NCBI GenBank assembly: GCA_934500705.1
Contig: CAKSTI010000015.1
Span: 4,827 to 68,826 of the forward strand
Origin: an uncultured Clostridia bacterium
GTDB lineage: Bacteria; Bacillota; Clostridia; UMGS1810
DNA length: 64,000 nt
Direction: 5' to 3'
Positions 51,628 through 60,434 of the stretch are shown piece by piece. The notes under the pieces were generated by a model that saw only the letters and a list, made by a program, of their open reading frames with translations, ran no database searches and was not told the DNA's origin. The position numbers were made by a program, and so were the translations under genes. Within the stretch, counting starts at the first letter, position 1; each line of letters begins with the position of its first letter.

Positions 51628-51730
51628 TGTTAGTTTTTGTATTGTAAATTTGCAGTATACTTAAAAAATATATACTCGCTTTACATTTTATACCAAAATT
51701 CCAAAAAAATCAAGTATTTTTATTGTAATC

Positions 51731-53320
51731 CTAATTCGTTTTGTAATCAATATAAATATCTCCGAGGTCGGCGTAAAAATTCGTTAGGTTTTTGCCGATT
51801 TTGCCCTTAATCCTCCTGCTCGAAAACATTGCGTCGTTCATATGCAAAAGCGGTATCTGCGGTAAGTTTGCCGCAAAGTAGTCCGCCAAATTTTTGTATG
51901 CGACGCTGCGGCTGTTTTTGTCCGCCGCCGTGTTTAGGTTTGCAACGGCGCTGTCAAGCTCCGATGATGTAAAGTCCGAGAGCGCAGTGCCGGAAGGCTC
52001 GCTCGGTACGGTCTGCTCCGTCTCCCCGTCCTCAGATGTGACGGTCACGGGCGCACGGTTAAACATAAAGCTAAGGTCGCTGTCTGCGCCGATTTCCACC
52101 TCGCCGATGTATGCCTGATAGTTGCCGGACGCCACTCTGTCGCAGTACGTCTGAAAGTCCACGGCTGAGAGCACCACGTCCGTTCCGCACTCGGCGAGCT
52201 GGGTTTTAATAAGCTCCGCAATCTCCTTTTTCCGACTGCTTTCCTCATTATACATAAGGTAAAAGCTGAGGTTTTTCTGCTTTAAAAACGACTTTTTCTC
52301 CTCGACTGTTTTCTTTGCCGTCTTTACTGTCTTTTCGCCTGCAAAATACGCCTTTGGCGTAATTGGCGAGCGTGCCGGCTCTGCGTGCGAAAACAGCGCT
52401 CCGTCAATGAGCACATCTTTATCAATGACGGTGTTTAGGGCATCTCTCAGCTCCGAGTCGGCAAATGCCGAGCTGCGGGTGTTGAGTCCCATATACACGT
52501 ACTTTGTGCCCGTCACCTCAAAGGTACGCATATTGCCCGTGTAGGAAAACTCGCCCCATCTGCCCCTGTCCGTGGTAATGAGGTCTGTTTCGCCGGAGTT
52601 AAAGGCGTAGAGCATACTGTCGTTATCCTTTAAATATCTCACGACAACCGACGGGATATACACTCTGTCCGCCCCTCTCCAATCTGGGTTTTTTTCAAGC
52701 TCCACGCTCTTATAGCGGTTGGTTTTCAGATAGCGGTAGCGCCCCGTGCCGTTGGGGGTAAAGTTTTCGTTTGCCTCGGCAAAGTCCGCACCCGTAAGTC
52801 CCTTTGGCAGAATGGGGAAGTCGAGGTTATTTACAAAATCCGCCTTAGGCGTTTTAAGCGTAATTACCACGCTATTGCCTTTTGCACGGTAAGACGCCAC
52901 ATCGGCGAGGTTTTCGGCGTACACCGACGGGTACTTCTGAATGTACTCAAACGTCGCCGTAACGTCTGCGGCGGTGAGCGGTGCTCCGCTGTGGAACTTA
53001 ATCCCCTCGGCGATGTCCACCGTGTATACGGTGTTGCCCTCGCTTGCGGTATATCCGCTTGCAAGAACTCCCTTTGCGCTCAAATCCTCCTCGACAACAA
53101 ACAGGCTCTCGTACACCAGATACAAAAAGTCCCTCACGCTCGAATACTGCGTTGCAAGCGGATTGAGCGTGTCCGGCGGATATGTCGAAAGGTTCAAAAC
53201 TCCGCCCTCTATGGGCGTTTTGCTCTCCTTGCCGGACGGCGTGCCGCCGTTTTCCACGTTTATGGCACAGCCGGAAAGGAGCAGTGCAGATGTGAGTAAA
53301 AGTACGATTATTCGTTTCAT
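51731..53320 (-). CDS. Peptide/nickel-type ABC substrate-binding lipoprotein (family 5)
   Basis: A 529-residue extracellular solute-binding protein of the OppA/DppA family. Signal peptide with lipobox LLLSGC (Cys near residue 18), then the SBP_bac_5 fold starting GGVLNLSTYPPDTLNPL. The family usually binds oligopeptides, but also sugars or metals. No permease or ATPase genes lie beside it, so it is an orphan binding protein that must use a transporter encoded elsewhere. Repeat copy C lies just upstream of its start. Confidence 0.9.
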   Translation of the reverse strand: MKRIIVLLLTSALLLSGCAINVENGGTPSGKESKTPIEGGVLNLSTYPPDTLNPLATQYSSVRDFLYLVYESLFVVEEDLSAKGVLASGYTASEGNTVYTVDIAEGIKFHSGAPLTAADVTATFEYIQKYPSVYAENLADVASYRAKGNSVVITLKTPKADFVNNLDFPILPKGLTGADFAEANENFTPNGTGRYRYLKTNRYKSVELEKNPDWRGADRVYIPSVVVRYLKDNDSMLYAFNSGETDLITTDRGRWGEFSYTGNMRTFEVTGTKYVYMGLNTRSSAFADSELRDALNTVIDKDVLIDGALFSHAEPARSPITPKAYFAGEKTVKTAKKTVEEKKSFLKQKNLSFYLMYNEESSRKKEIAELIKTQLAECGTDVVLSAVDFQTYCDRVASGNYQAYIGEVEIGADSDLSFMFNRAPVTVTSEDGETEQTVPSEPSGTALSDFTSSELDSAVANLNTAADKNSRSVAYKNLADYFAANLPQIPLLHMNDAMFSSRRIKGKIGKNLTNFYADLGDIYIDYKTN

Positions 53321-53400
53321 AATGTATCTTCCTTATGTTTTTAATGCGCCGTTTTATACGGCGGAATTTGTTTGGTTACCGGCAGATGTGCGGCAGTTTC

Positions 53401-54289
53401 CTGCACCGGAAGGCGTTTTTAAAAAAGCGGAAAGCCGTCGGGGGGCGTCCGACACTGCTCATACCCTTGCCGGAGACAAGGTGGGTGTTTCGGCAAAACA
53501 CGAAGGTATATCGTTTGAGAAAACGAGTGAAAACCGCACCGTCCCGCTGCACGGGATAGCGTTTTTAAAAAAGCGGAAAACGTCAGGGGCGTTGGCGAGA
53601 ACGCCCCCGACACCCCCACTCGCCGACTCTGAAATATCGCCTACACTCTGTAATTTCCTATTTTTAAAATCTTAGCCGCTCCGAGGCAAAGCAACCAGCT
53701 TTACTGCGGAGCTAAAAACGGCGGAATATAAGGAAACTGAATTAATTTCCGCCGTTTTTACTCTCAATTTTAAAAATACGAAAAACAGACTGTACGGCTC
53801 ATTTCAAATGCGGACAAAAACAAGTTAGTTTAGTTACAATATGCTCATTGGCAGGCGTATTGTAAGGACGACAATCTCGCCGTCGGTATATTCACAATCA
53901 AACTAACTTGTCTTTTTCCGCCTATGCAAGGCGAGAGAGCAGAATTTGCGAAATCGAAATTCATTTGCGCAAAACGGCACGCAGTTTGTTCAGTTTCCTT
54001 ATTTTGCGTGCCGTTTTAGTCCGAGACTTCGGCTGATTGCCGAACTTTCGGACGGCGCAGTAATTAATTTTGATGAGCAACTATTCTGCCCGAGCCTTGC
54101 ATCAGCGGTGGGCGGTGGTGTCGGAGGTGCGCTCACGTAGCACCTCTGACCCGGTGCAGCGGGACGGTGCGGTTTTCATCATTTCTAAAAATGATAAACT
54201 TTCTTTGTTTCATACGAAACACTCCCCCCCTCCTACCCATTGGGGTGCACTGGTGCCGAGGCGGTGTCGGACGCCCCTGACGCTTTCCC
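53401..54289 (+). repeat. Structured dispersed repeat, copy C (full composite: X arm, centre, inverted Y arm)
   Basis: An imperfect giant palindrome filling the gap between the SBP start and the ymdB stop. X arm, left to right: P1 (53487-53499), P2 (53511-53526), P3 (53582-53611), P4 (53678-53712) and P5 (53718-53755). The central segment 53820-53911 is bounded by ACAAGTTAGTTT and AAACTAACTTGT. The Y arm is in the reverse order: P5 (53974-54014), P4 (54019-54053), P3 (54120-54150), P2 (54179-54194) and P1 (54207-54220). A block with GCGTTTTTAAAAAAGCGG occurs twice in the X arm (53413 and 53559). Confidence 0.88.
53820..53911. repeat. Central inverted-repeat segment of the dispersed repeat
   Basis: 92 bp closed by the 12-bp perfect inverted repeat ACAAGTTAGTTT/AAACTAACTTGT. 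Inside are TTACAATA/TATTGTAA and GACGAC/GCCGTC hairpins (the latter with one mismatch; perfect in copies A and B). It looks like a small MITE or the loop of the larger palindrome. Confidence 0.75.
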
Positions 54290-55063
54290 TTACCTTTTTA
54301 CAATGCGTTTCAGCGACAGCGCCTTGCACGTTTCATCGTCCACGGTAAGCACTGCACCGCACATTCTTGCCTTGCCGTGTGCGTGCTCAAACTTTGTGGG
54401 CAGAGCCGTAACGAACTTGGATATTGCCGCCTCGGGCAGAACGCCGATTACGCTCTGTTCCGCCCCCGTCATGCCCAAATCGGTGATATATGCCGTTCCA
54501 CGGGGGAGCAGGCACTCATCCGCCGTCTGCACGTGAGTGTGCGTGCCGAAAACGCAGGTCGCCTTGCCGTCTAAGTAGAACCCCATAGCACGCTTTTCAC
54601 TTGTTGCGTCAGCGTGGAAATCCACGATTATTATGTCCGTTTTGTCCTTTAATCTTTCAATTTCTGCCGTGACTGCGGCAAAGGGGCAGTCTATGTTTAA
54701 AATATTCACCCTGCCCATAATATTAATAACGCCAATCCGCTTTCCCTTGCAACCCACCACTGTACTGCCCTCGCCGGGCGTGCCCTTGGGATAGTTTAGG
54801 GGGCGGATAACGTTGCTTTCGTTTTCAAATATGCTCAAAATGTCCTTGCGCCCGAACGTGTGGTTGCCCATAGTTATGACATCGACGCCGATGTCTGCGA
54901 GCGTGTAGTAATCATCGGTGGAAAGTCCGTTTCCTCCGGACGCATTTTCTGCATTTGCAATAACAAAATCTATGTTTTCCTCGGCTACGGTTTCCCTCAA
55001 TACAGATGCGATAAAATCCATTCCGCATCTGCCGAAAATGTCGCCAACGAGTAATATATTCAT
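54290..55063 (-). CDS. ymdB: YmdB-type metallophosphoesterase
   Basis: A 257-residue calcineurin-like phosphoesterase; homologues hydrolyse 2',3'-cAMP and affect biofilm and sporulation choices. Metal ligands in VGDIFGRCG, IANAENASGGNG, TMGNHTFG, DFHADATSEK and FGTHTHVQTAD are all present. It is downstream of rny, as in other Firmicutes, but separated from it by repeat copy D. Its stop abuts copy C. Confidence 0.92.
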   Translation of the reverse strand: MNILLVGDIFGRCGMDFIASVLRETVAEENIDFVIANAENASGGNGLSTDDYYTLADIGVDVITMGNHTFGRKDILSIFENESNVIRPLNYPKGTPGEGSTVVGCKGKRIGVINIMGRVNILNIDCPFAAVTAEIERLKDKTDIIIVDFHADATSEKRAMGFYLDGKATCVFGTHTHVQTADECLLPRGTAYITDLGMTGAEQSVIGVLPEAAISKFVTALPTKFEHAHGKARMCGAVLTVDDETCKALSLKRIVKR

Positions 55064-55111
55064 TTTTTCCTCCCAATTTTCTATACCTATAATTGAACAG
55101 GTTACATATAA

Positions 55112-55500
55112 ATTAGCGCATTGTAACTAAACTAACTTTCTTTCTCCGCATTTGAAATGAGCCGTACAGGCTGTTTTTCGTATTTTTAAAATTGAGAGTA
55201 AAAACGGCGGAAATTAATTCATTTTCCTTATATTCCGCCGTTTTTAGCTCCGCAGTGAAACTGATTGTTTCGCCTCGGAGCGGCTAAGATTTTAAAAATA
55301 GGAAATTACAGCGTGTAGGCGATATTTCAGAGTCGGCGAGTGGGGGTGTCGGGGGCGTTCTCGCCAACGCCCCTGACGGTTTTTGCTTCGTTTCCGAAAA
55401 CGATAAACTTTTGTTGTTTCAGCCGAAACACCCACCTTGTCCCCGACGAGGGTATGAGCGGTGTCGGGCGTCCCTGACGTTTTCCGATTTTTTAAAATCC
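55112..55500 (-). repeat. Structured dispersed repeat, copy D (X arm only)
   Basis: In minus orientation it matches the X arm of copy C with high identity. Hairpins: P5 (55204-55241), P4 (55247-55281, inner stem GAAAC/GTTTC, loop TGATT), P3 (55348-55377), P2 (55388-55403) and P1 (55416-55429). The central segment is cut short after one AAACTAACTT. It separates ymdB from rny. Confidence 0.85.
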
Positions 55501-55533
55501 TCTCTCTTGTACGCCTGCCCCAAAAACCCAAAA

Positions 55534-55553
55534 GGCGGTGTAAAAACACCGCC
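55534..55553 (-). terminator. Terminator of rny
   Basis: 8-bp perfect stem GGCGGTGT/ACACCGCC with a 4-base loop, followed by TTTTGG in the minus direction. Confidence 0.85.
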
Positions 55554-55566
55554 CCTCACGTTTCGC

Positions 55567-57108
55567 TTATTTTGCGTAGTCCACCGAGCGTGTTTCCCTA
55601 ATCACATTAACCTTAATCTGACCGGGGTATTCCAGCTCGCCCTCTATCTTTTTGGCAATGTCACGTGCGAGCAACACCGCCTCATCGTCTTTAACAACTT
55701 CGGGCTTAACCATAATTCTGATTTCTCTGCCCGCCTGAATTGCGTAAGATTTCTCTACGCCGCCGAACGAGTCGGCAATTTCTTCGAGTTTTTCGAGTCT
55801 TTTGATGTATGTTTCGAGATTTTCTCTTCTTGCTCCGGGTCTTGCGGCGCTTATTGCGTCACACGCCTGAACTATGCAGGCAATTACCGATGTCGGCTCG
55901 GTGTCGCCGTGGTGAGCGGCTATTGCGTTTATAACCACTGCCGACTCGTGATACTTCTTTGCAATGTCCACACCGATGTCCACGTGAGAACCCTCAACCT
56001 CGTGGTCAACGGCTTTGCCTATGTCGTGCAAAAGTCCGGCACGTTTTGCCGTCTTGATGTCAACCCCAAGTTCGCCTGCCATAATTCCGGCAAGGTGCGA
56101 TACCTCCGTCGAATGTTTCAAAACGTTCTGTCCGTAGCTTGTACGGTATTTCATTCTGCCGAGCAGTTTGATAAGTTCGGGGTGCAGTCCGTGAACGCCC
56201 GTTTCAAACGTAGCCTGTTCACCCTCCTGCTTGATGATTGCCTCAATCTCTTTTCTGCATTTTTCGACAGTTTCCTCAATTCTTGCCGGGTGAATTCTGC
56301 CGTCAACAATGAGCTTTTCGAGCGCCATTCTGGCAACCTCACGCCTTACCGGGTCAAAGCCCGAGAGTACGACAGCCTCCGGCGTGTCGTCGATTATGAG
56401 GTCTATTCCCGTTGCGGTTTCGAGCGCCCTTATGTTGCGGCCCTCTCTGCCGATAATTCTGCCCTTCATCTCATCATTGGGCAGCGACACAACAGACACG
56501 GTGCTCTCCGCAACGTGGTCTGCGGCGCACTTTTGAATAGCTGCGCTGATGATGTTTTTAGCCTTGATGTCGGCCTCCTCCTTGGCACGTGTTTCAATGT
56601 CTTTGATGAGGATTGCCGCTTCGTGCTTAACTTCCGTTTCTATGTTCTTAAGCAGGTAAGACTTTGCTTCCTCAACCGAAAGTCCCGATATTCTTTCGAG
56701 AATTTCAAGCTGTGCATTCTTAACCTTTAATGTTTCTTCCTTAAGTACATCGACGTCTTTTAATTTTTTGTTTAAAAGCTCGTCTTTTTTCTCCAAGGAG
56801 TCTGCCTTTCTGTCGATGGACTCCTCTTTTTGCTGAACACGTCTTTCCTGACGGTTCATCTCGTTTCTGCGTTCCTTAATTTCTCTTTCAAATTCCGTTC
56901 TGCTCTTGTGGATTTCGTCCTTTGCCGAGAGCAGTGCTTCTTTCTTTTTGGTTTCCGCTTCCCTCCGGCCTTCTTCGATAATTTCGTTTGCCTTCTGTTC
57001 AGCTCCGCCTATGGTGTTTTCCGCAATTTTCCTTCTGCATACGTAACCGGCGAAAAAGCCGAGAATACACGCAGCAAATGCGGCTATAATCGGTATTAAA
57101 ATTTCCAA
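55567..57108 (-). CDS. rny: Ribonuclease Y
   Basis: Membrane-anchored endoribonuclease that starts mRNA decay in Firmicutes. The 513 residues comprise an N-terminal membrane helix (about 4-24), a long coiled coil (about 35-190), a KH domain (IIGREGRNIRALE) and an HD domain with HSTEVSHLAG and LLHDIGKAVDHE. Confidence 0.97.
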   Translation of the reverse strand: MEILIPIIAAFAACILGFFAGYVCRRKIAENTIGGAEQKANEIIEEGRREAETKKKEALLSAKDEIHKSRTEFEREIKERRNEMNRQERRVQQKEESIDRKADSLEKKDELLNKKLKDVDVLKEETLKVKNAQLEILERISGLSVEEAKSYLLKNIETEVKHEAAILIKDIETRAKEEADIKAKNIISAAIQKCAADHVAESTVSVVSLPNDEMKGRIIGREGRNIRALETATGIDLIIDDTPEAVVLSGFDPVRREVARMALEKLIVDGRIHPARIEETVEKCRKEIEAIIKQEGEQATFETGVHGLHPELIKLLGRMKYRTSYGQNVLKHSTEVSHLAGIMAGELGVDIKTAKRAGLLHDIGKAVDHEVEGSHVDIGVDIAKKYHESAVVINAIAAHHGDTEPTSVIACIVQACDAISAARPGARRENLETYIKRLEKLEEIADSFGGVEKSYAIQAGREIRIMVKPEVVKDDEAVLLARDIAKKIEGELEYPGQIKVNVIRETRSVDYAK

Positions 57109-57198
57109 GAACCTTTTTACCTCCTTTTTTCAGATTTTTACTTTAATTTTTAAAAACTCGTTTTTCAATTTTTATTCAAATCTCAAACATACCCTTAT

Positions 57199-57227
57199 AT
57201 TTTATAATATTTTGTCCGCTCTGTCAA
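57199..57227 (-). promoter_or_regulatory. Promoter of rny
   Basis: Minus-strand TTGACA (57222-57227) and TAAAAT (57199-57204), spaced by 17 bp. A second TTGACA lies 13 bp further upstream (57235-57240). The leader is about 85 bases of AT-rich sequence. Confidence 0.7.
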
Positions 57228-57251
57228 CCGAATTTGTCAAAAAATATGAAT

Positions 57252-58670
57252 TTATTTCTCGTTAGCGGCAAGAGTGAACGTAAAACGGGTGTATTCGTCC
57301 ACGACGCTTTCGGCGGTAATGGTTTCCCCGTGCATAGAAATTATGCGCTTTACAATGTAGAGCCCCAGCCCCACACCGCTGCGGTCGGCACTTCTTGATG
57401 TGTCGGTTTTGTAAAATCTGCCCCAGATGTAGTCGAGCTTGTCCTTTTCTATTCCGTGGCCGGTGTTCTCAACGCTGACGTACACCTTTTCGCCGCCCAA
57501 ACTGGTGGAGAGCTTGATTTTTCCGCCGTCGGGGGTAAACTTTACGGCGTTGTTTATAAGATTTATAAGCACCTGGGTAATGGAGTCACGGTCTGCAAGC
57601 ACGTTTAACTTTTCCTCGGCAATGTCGAGAGATACGTCGATGTTTTTCTCCGTAATCATCATCTCAAACTTGACGAGCGCCTGGCACACAAGCTCGTTTA
57701 TGTCAAAGACGGTCTTATTCACCTTGTTTTCGCCGCCCTCCAAACGTGAAATCTGCAAAAGACTCGTAACAAGACGGGAAAGACGCTTTGACTCCGAGAG
57801 CACAATTTCCAGATATTTTCTGTGGCTTTCCTCCGGGATTGTGCCGTCAAGTATGCCCTCGACAAAGCCGGAAATGGTAGTCATAGGAGTTCTCAGCTCG
57901 TGCGACACGTCGGACACAAAGCCACGGCGCAGATTTTCTAAGTTTTCGAGCGACGACGCCATTGCGTTGATGTTTTCGGCAAGCTCGCCGAGCTCATCGT
58001 CGGAGCGGTACTGCACCCGCTTTTCAAAGTTGCCCTTGCTGAATTCGGTAACTGCGGCGCTTATTTTCTTGACCGGCGTGGTTATGCGCAGGGATATAAA
58101 GTAAAAAAGAATTGCCGAGAAAAGCATAGCCGCCAAAATCATATACAGCACACGCTCCATCATCTTGTGCGACATCTTGCGTATTTCCGGCATACGCTGA
58201 TTGAATATCACACCGCCGAAAATCTCGCCGTCGTTTGTAAGCGGCGACGCCACCGTCATCAGCTTTTCGTTGTTTTCGTCCACAAAAAGCTCTGTGGAAA
58301 CAACCGTTTTGCCGGACAGCACGTCGTCCGACACCCGTGCGCTCACCTTGTTGTAGCCACGCTTTGCCGATGCACCGGAGATTTTGAGCACAATGCCGTT
58401 GTTGTCAAAAACCATTATGCTTGCCTGGGTGTTGTAGCTTATGTTGTCTATAATGGTCTGAAACATTGCGTCCACGGCATAACTCTGATTTGTGAGCGCA
58501 GTGTGAGTGAGGTCGGAGATTTTTTCCACGTTGTTTTCAAGCACCGCCGCCCTCTCGTCTATCGTAACGCTCACAAGATACCTCGAAAATATAACCGAAA
58601 AGCACAGAAATATAGAGATTACAACAAATATGCTGCCCACAATCATTGTTCCGAATATGCTTTTTTTCAA
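57252..58670 (-). CDS. Sensor histidine kinase with extracellular domain
   Basis: A 472-residue kinase: transmembrane helices at about 9-30 and 172-193 enclose an extracellular PAS/Cache-like domain of about 140 residues; HAMP, HisKA with H257 in DVSHELRTPMTT, and an ATPase domain (NLINNAVKFTPDGG, SGVGLGLYIV) follow. It overlaps the response regulator gene by four bases. Signal unknown. Confidence 0.93.
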   Translation of the reverse strand: MKKSIFGTMIVGSIFVVISIFLCFSVIFSRYLVSVTIDERAAVLENNVEKISDLTHTALTNQSYAVDAMFQTIIDNISYNTQASIMVFDNNGIVLKISGASAKRGYNKVSARVSDDVLSGKTVVSTELFVDENNEKLMTVASPLTNDGEIFGGVIFNQRMPEIRKMSHKMMERVLYMILAAMLFSAILFYFISLRITTPVKKISAAVTEFSKGNFEKRVQYRSDDELGELAENINAMASSLENLENLRRGFVSDVSHELRTPMTTISGFVEGILDGTIPEESHRKYLEIVLSESKRLSRLVTSLLQISRLEGGENKVNKTVFDINELVCQALVKFEMMITEKNIDVSLDIAEEKLNVLADRDSITQVLINLINNAVKFTPDGGKIKLSTSLGGEKVYVSVENTGHGIEKDKLDYIWGRFYKTDTSRSADRSGVGLGLYIVKRIISMHGETITAESVVDEYTRFTFTLAANEK

Positions 58671-59359
58671 CCGTTTTTCACCTCAAACTTGTATCCTACG
58701 CCCCACACCGTTTTGAGGCACCACTGATTGCTTATGCCCTCTATTTTTTCACGCAGTCTTTTTACGTGCACGTCCACCGTGCGTGAGTCGCCGAAAAATT
58801 CGTACCCCCACACCTCGTCCAAAAGCTGGTCACGTGTGAACACCTTGTTCGGGTGCGAGCACAGATAGTGCAAAAGTTCCAGCTCCTTTGGCGGAATATC
58901 CATCTTTTTTCCGTCCACAATAAGCTCATACTTAGTCATATCTATCGACAGCTTGTCAAACGTGACCTTTGCCACCTTGTTTTCCGATGCGTCAAAGCGG
59001 CGCAGAACCGCCCTCAGCCTTGCAAGCAGTTCCTTAGGCTCAAACGGTTTTACTATGTAGTCGTCCGCTCCCAGTTCCAGCCCCAAAATCTTGTCTATCG
59101 TTTCGCCCTTTGCCGAGAGCATAATCACCGGCACACGGCTCACCTGGCGCATAGCTTTGAGCACGTCAATTCCGTCTATCAGCGGCAGCATAAGGTCAAG
59201 AATTACCGCCGCCGGCTTTATATCGTCAAAAAGCCTGAGCGCCTCCCTGCCGTCGTATGCGCAGTACACCTCGTAGCCGTCCTTTGTGATGTAGAGCCTC
59301 AAAAGCTCGCAAATGTTTCTGTCGTCGTCCACAATGAGAATTTTCTGTACTTCACTCAT
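58667..59359 (-). CDS. OmpR/PhoB-family response regulator
   Basis: 230 residues; receiver with phospho-acceptor D55 (VILDLMLP) and IVKPF, then a winged-helix domain (FTRDQLLDEVWGYEFFGDSRTVD). Partner of the kinase downstream, and coupled by an 8-base overlap to the AI-2E-family gene upstream. Confidence 0.94.
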   Translation of the reverse strand: MSEVQKILIVDDDRNICELLRLYITKDGYEVYCAYDGREALRLFDDIKPAAVILDLMLPLIDGIDVLKAMRQVSRVPVIMLSAKGETIDKILGLELGADDYIVKPFEPKELLARLRAVLRRFDASENKVAKVTFDKLSIDMTKYELIVDGKKMDIPPKELELLHYLCSHPNKVFTRDQLLDEVWGYEFFGDSRTVDVHVKRLREKIEGISNQWCLKTVWGVGYKFEVKNG

Positions 59360-60434
59360 CTGTTTTCATCTCCTGTTCAAGTTCGGAATGTATTTTAATG
59401 GAATTCATCACAATTATAAGAATAATCGGCCCTATAATCATACCGATTATGCCCATAGATTTGAGCCCCACATAAATTGCCGCAAGGGTAAAAAGCGGGT
59501 GCATACCAAGCTGGCCGCTGAGAATTTTAGGCTCCAAAAGCTGGCGTGTGAGCAGGATTATAAGATACAGCACAAAAAATCCCGCCGCTCTGAAATAGTT
59601 GCCCTCGATTAAATTTATAACCGCCCACGGGTTTAAAATTATCCCCGTTCCGAGGAACGGCACTGCGTCCCACAGGCTGATTGCAAATGCGAGAAGCAGC
59701 GCAAAGTCCACTCCCAGAATTAAAAATCCCGTAAGCAGTATGCAAAAAACTATCAGCATTAAAATAAGCTGCGCCTTTATGTAGCCGCCGCAGGCGTCCG
59801 ACAGGCGGTTTTTTATAAGCCGCATTTTTGCAATTTTTTCCTCCGGAACAAACGCCTTAATCTCCCTCTTTATTCCCTCGCTGTCGTAACTCATAAAGTA
59901 CGTTGCGAGAATAAGCGCAATGGTGAACACAAATGCCGACGGCAGTTTGCCTGCCGCACCGCCCGCCTTGGAAAGCGCAGACTTTACCGTCGGGTAGATA
60001 AAGTCCGCAAAGTCGCCCTCCGTGCGCTCCGCAATGTCGAGCGCAAAGGTCTTTAAAGAGCCGGGCAGTATGTTTATTATGTCTTTTACAAACACAGGCA
60101 TACCGTCCGAGCTGGTTTTGAGTATCAGCTTCATCACGCTTTGCAGCTCATCTATGAGTGACGATACGAGGAAAAACATTATCCCCCCGGCAACGCCGAT
60201 GACGAGCAGCATTCCCACAATAACGCCTATTCTCCTGTGAACGTGCACCTTTTCGAGCGAGTTTGCGATTGGCTTTATCACAAGCGATATGAGCCACGCC
60301 GCCATAAACGGCAGAAAATACGTTACAAGCTTAGGCGCAACATACGCAAGAAAGAGGAATACAAGCGCAATATATGCTATTGTAATTAAACCTTTAAGCG
60401 GATTTTTCGGCAGTAAATTAATCAATGTTCTCAC
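59352..60434 (-). CDS. AI-2E family membrane protein (YtvI-like)
   Basis: A 360-residue multi-pass membrane protein of the AI-2E/YdiK/PerM family, with about seven to eight hydrophobic segments and the family motif ISLWDAVPFLGTGIILNPWA. Members are putative exporters, Na+/H+ antiporters or, as in YtvI, sporulation proteins. It overlaps apgM by 17 bases and the response regulator by 8. Confidence 0.88.
   Translation of the reverse strand: MRTLINLLPKNPLKGLITIAYIALVFLFLAYVAPKLVTYFLPFMAAWLISLVIKPIANSLEKVHVHRRIGVIVGMLLVIGVAGGIMFFLVSSLIDELQSVMKLILKTSSDGMPVFVKDIINILPGSLKTFALDIAERTEGDFADFIYPTVKSALSKAGGAAGKLPSAFVFTIALILATYFMSYDSEGIKREIKAFVPEEKIAKMRLIKNRLSDACGGYIKAQLILMLIVFCILLTGFLILGVDFALLLAFAISLWDAVPFLGTGIILNPWAVINLIEGNYFRAAGFFVLYLIILLTRQLLEPKILSGQLGMHPLFTLAAIYVGLKSMGIIGMIIGPIILIIVMNSIKIHSELEQEMKTDE

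Noticed and set aside
51574..51730. T-box riboswitch for valS
   Set aside because: valS is preceded by pfkA and a small gene on the same strand, and the pfkA leader lacks the conserved T-box GGTGGNACCGCG element.
53401..54289. Insertion sequence or group II intron as explanation of the large repeat
   Set aside because: No transposase or reverse transcriptase frame, no domain V-like catalytic hairpin and no clear target duplication were seen.
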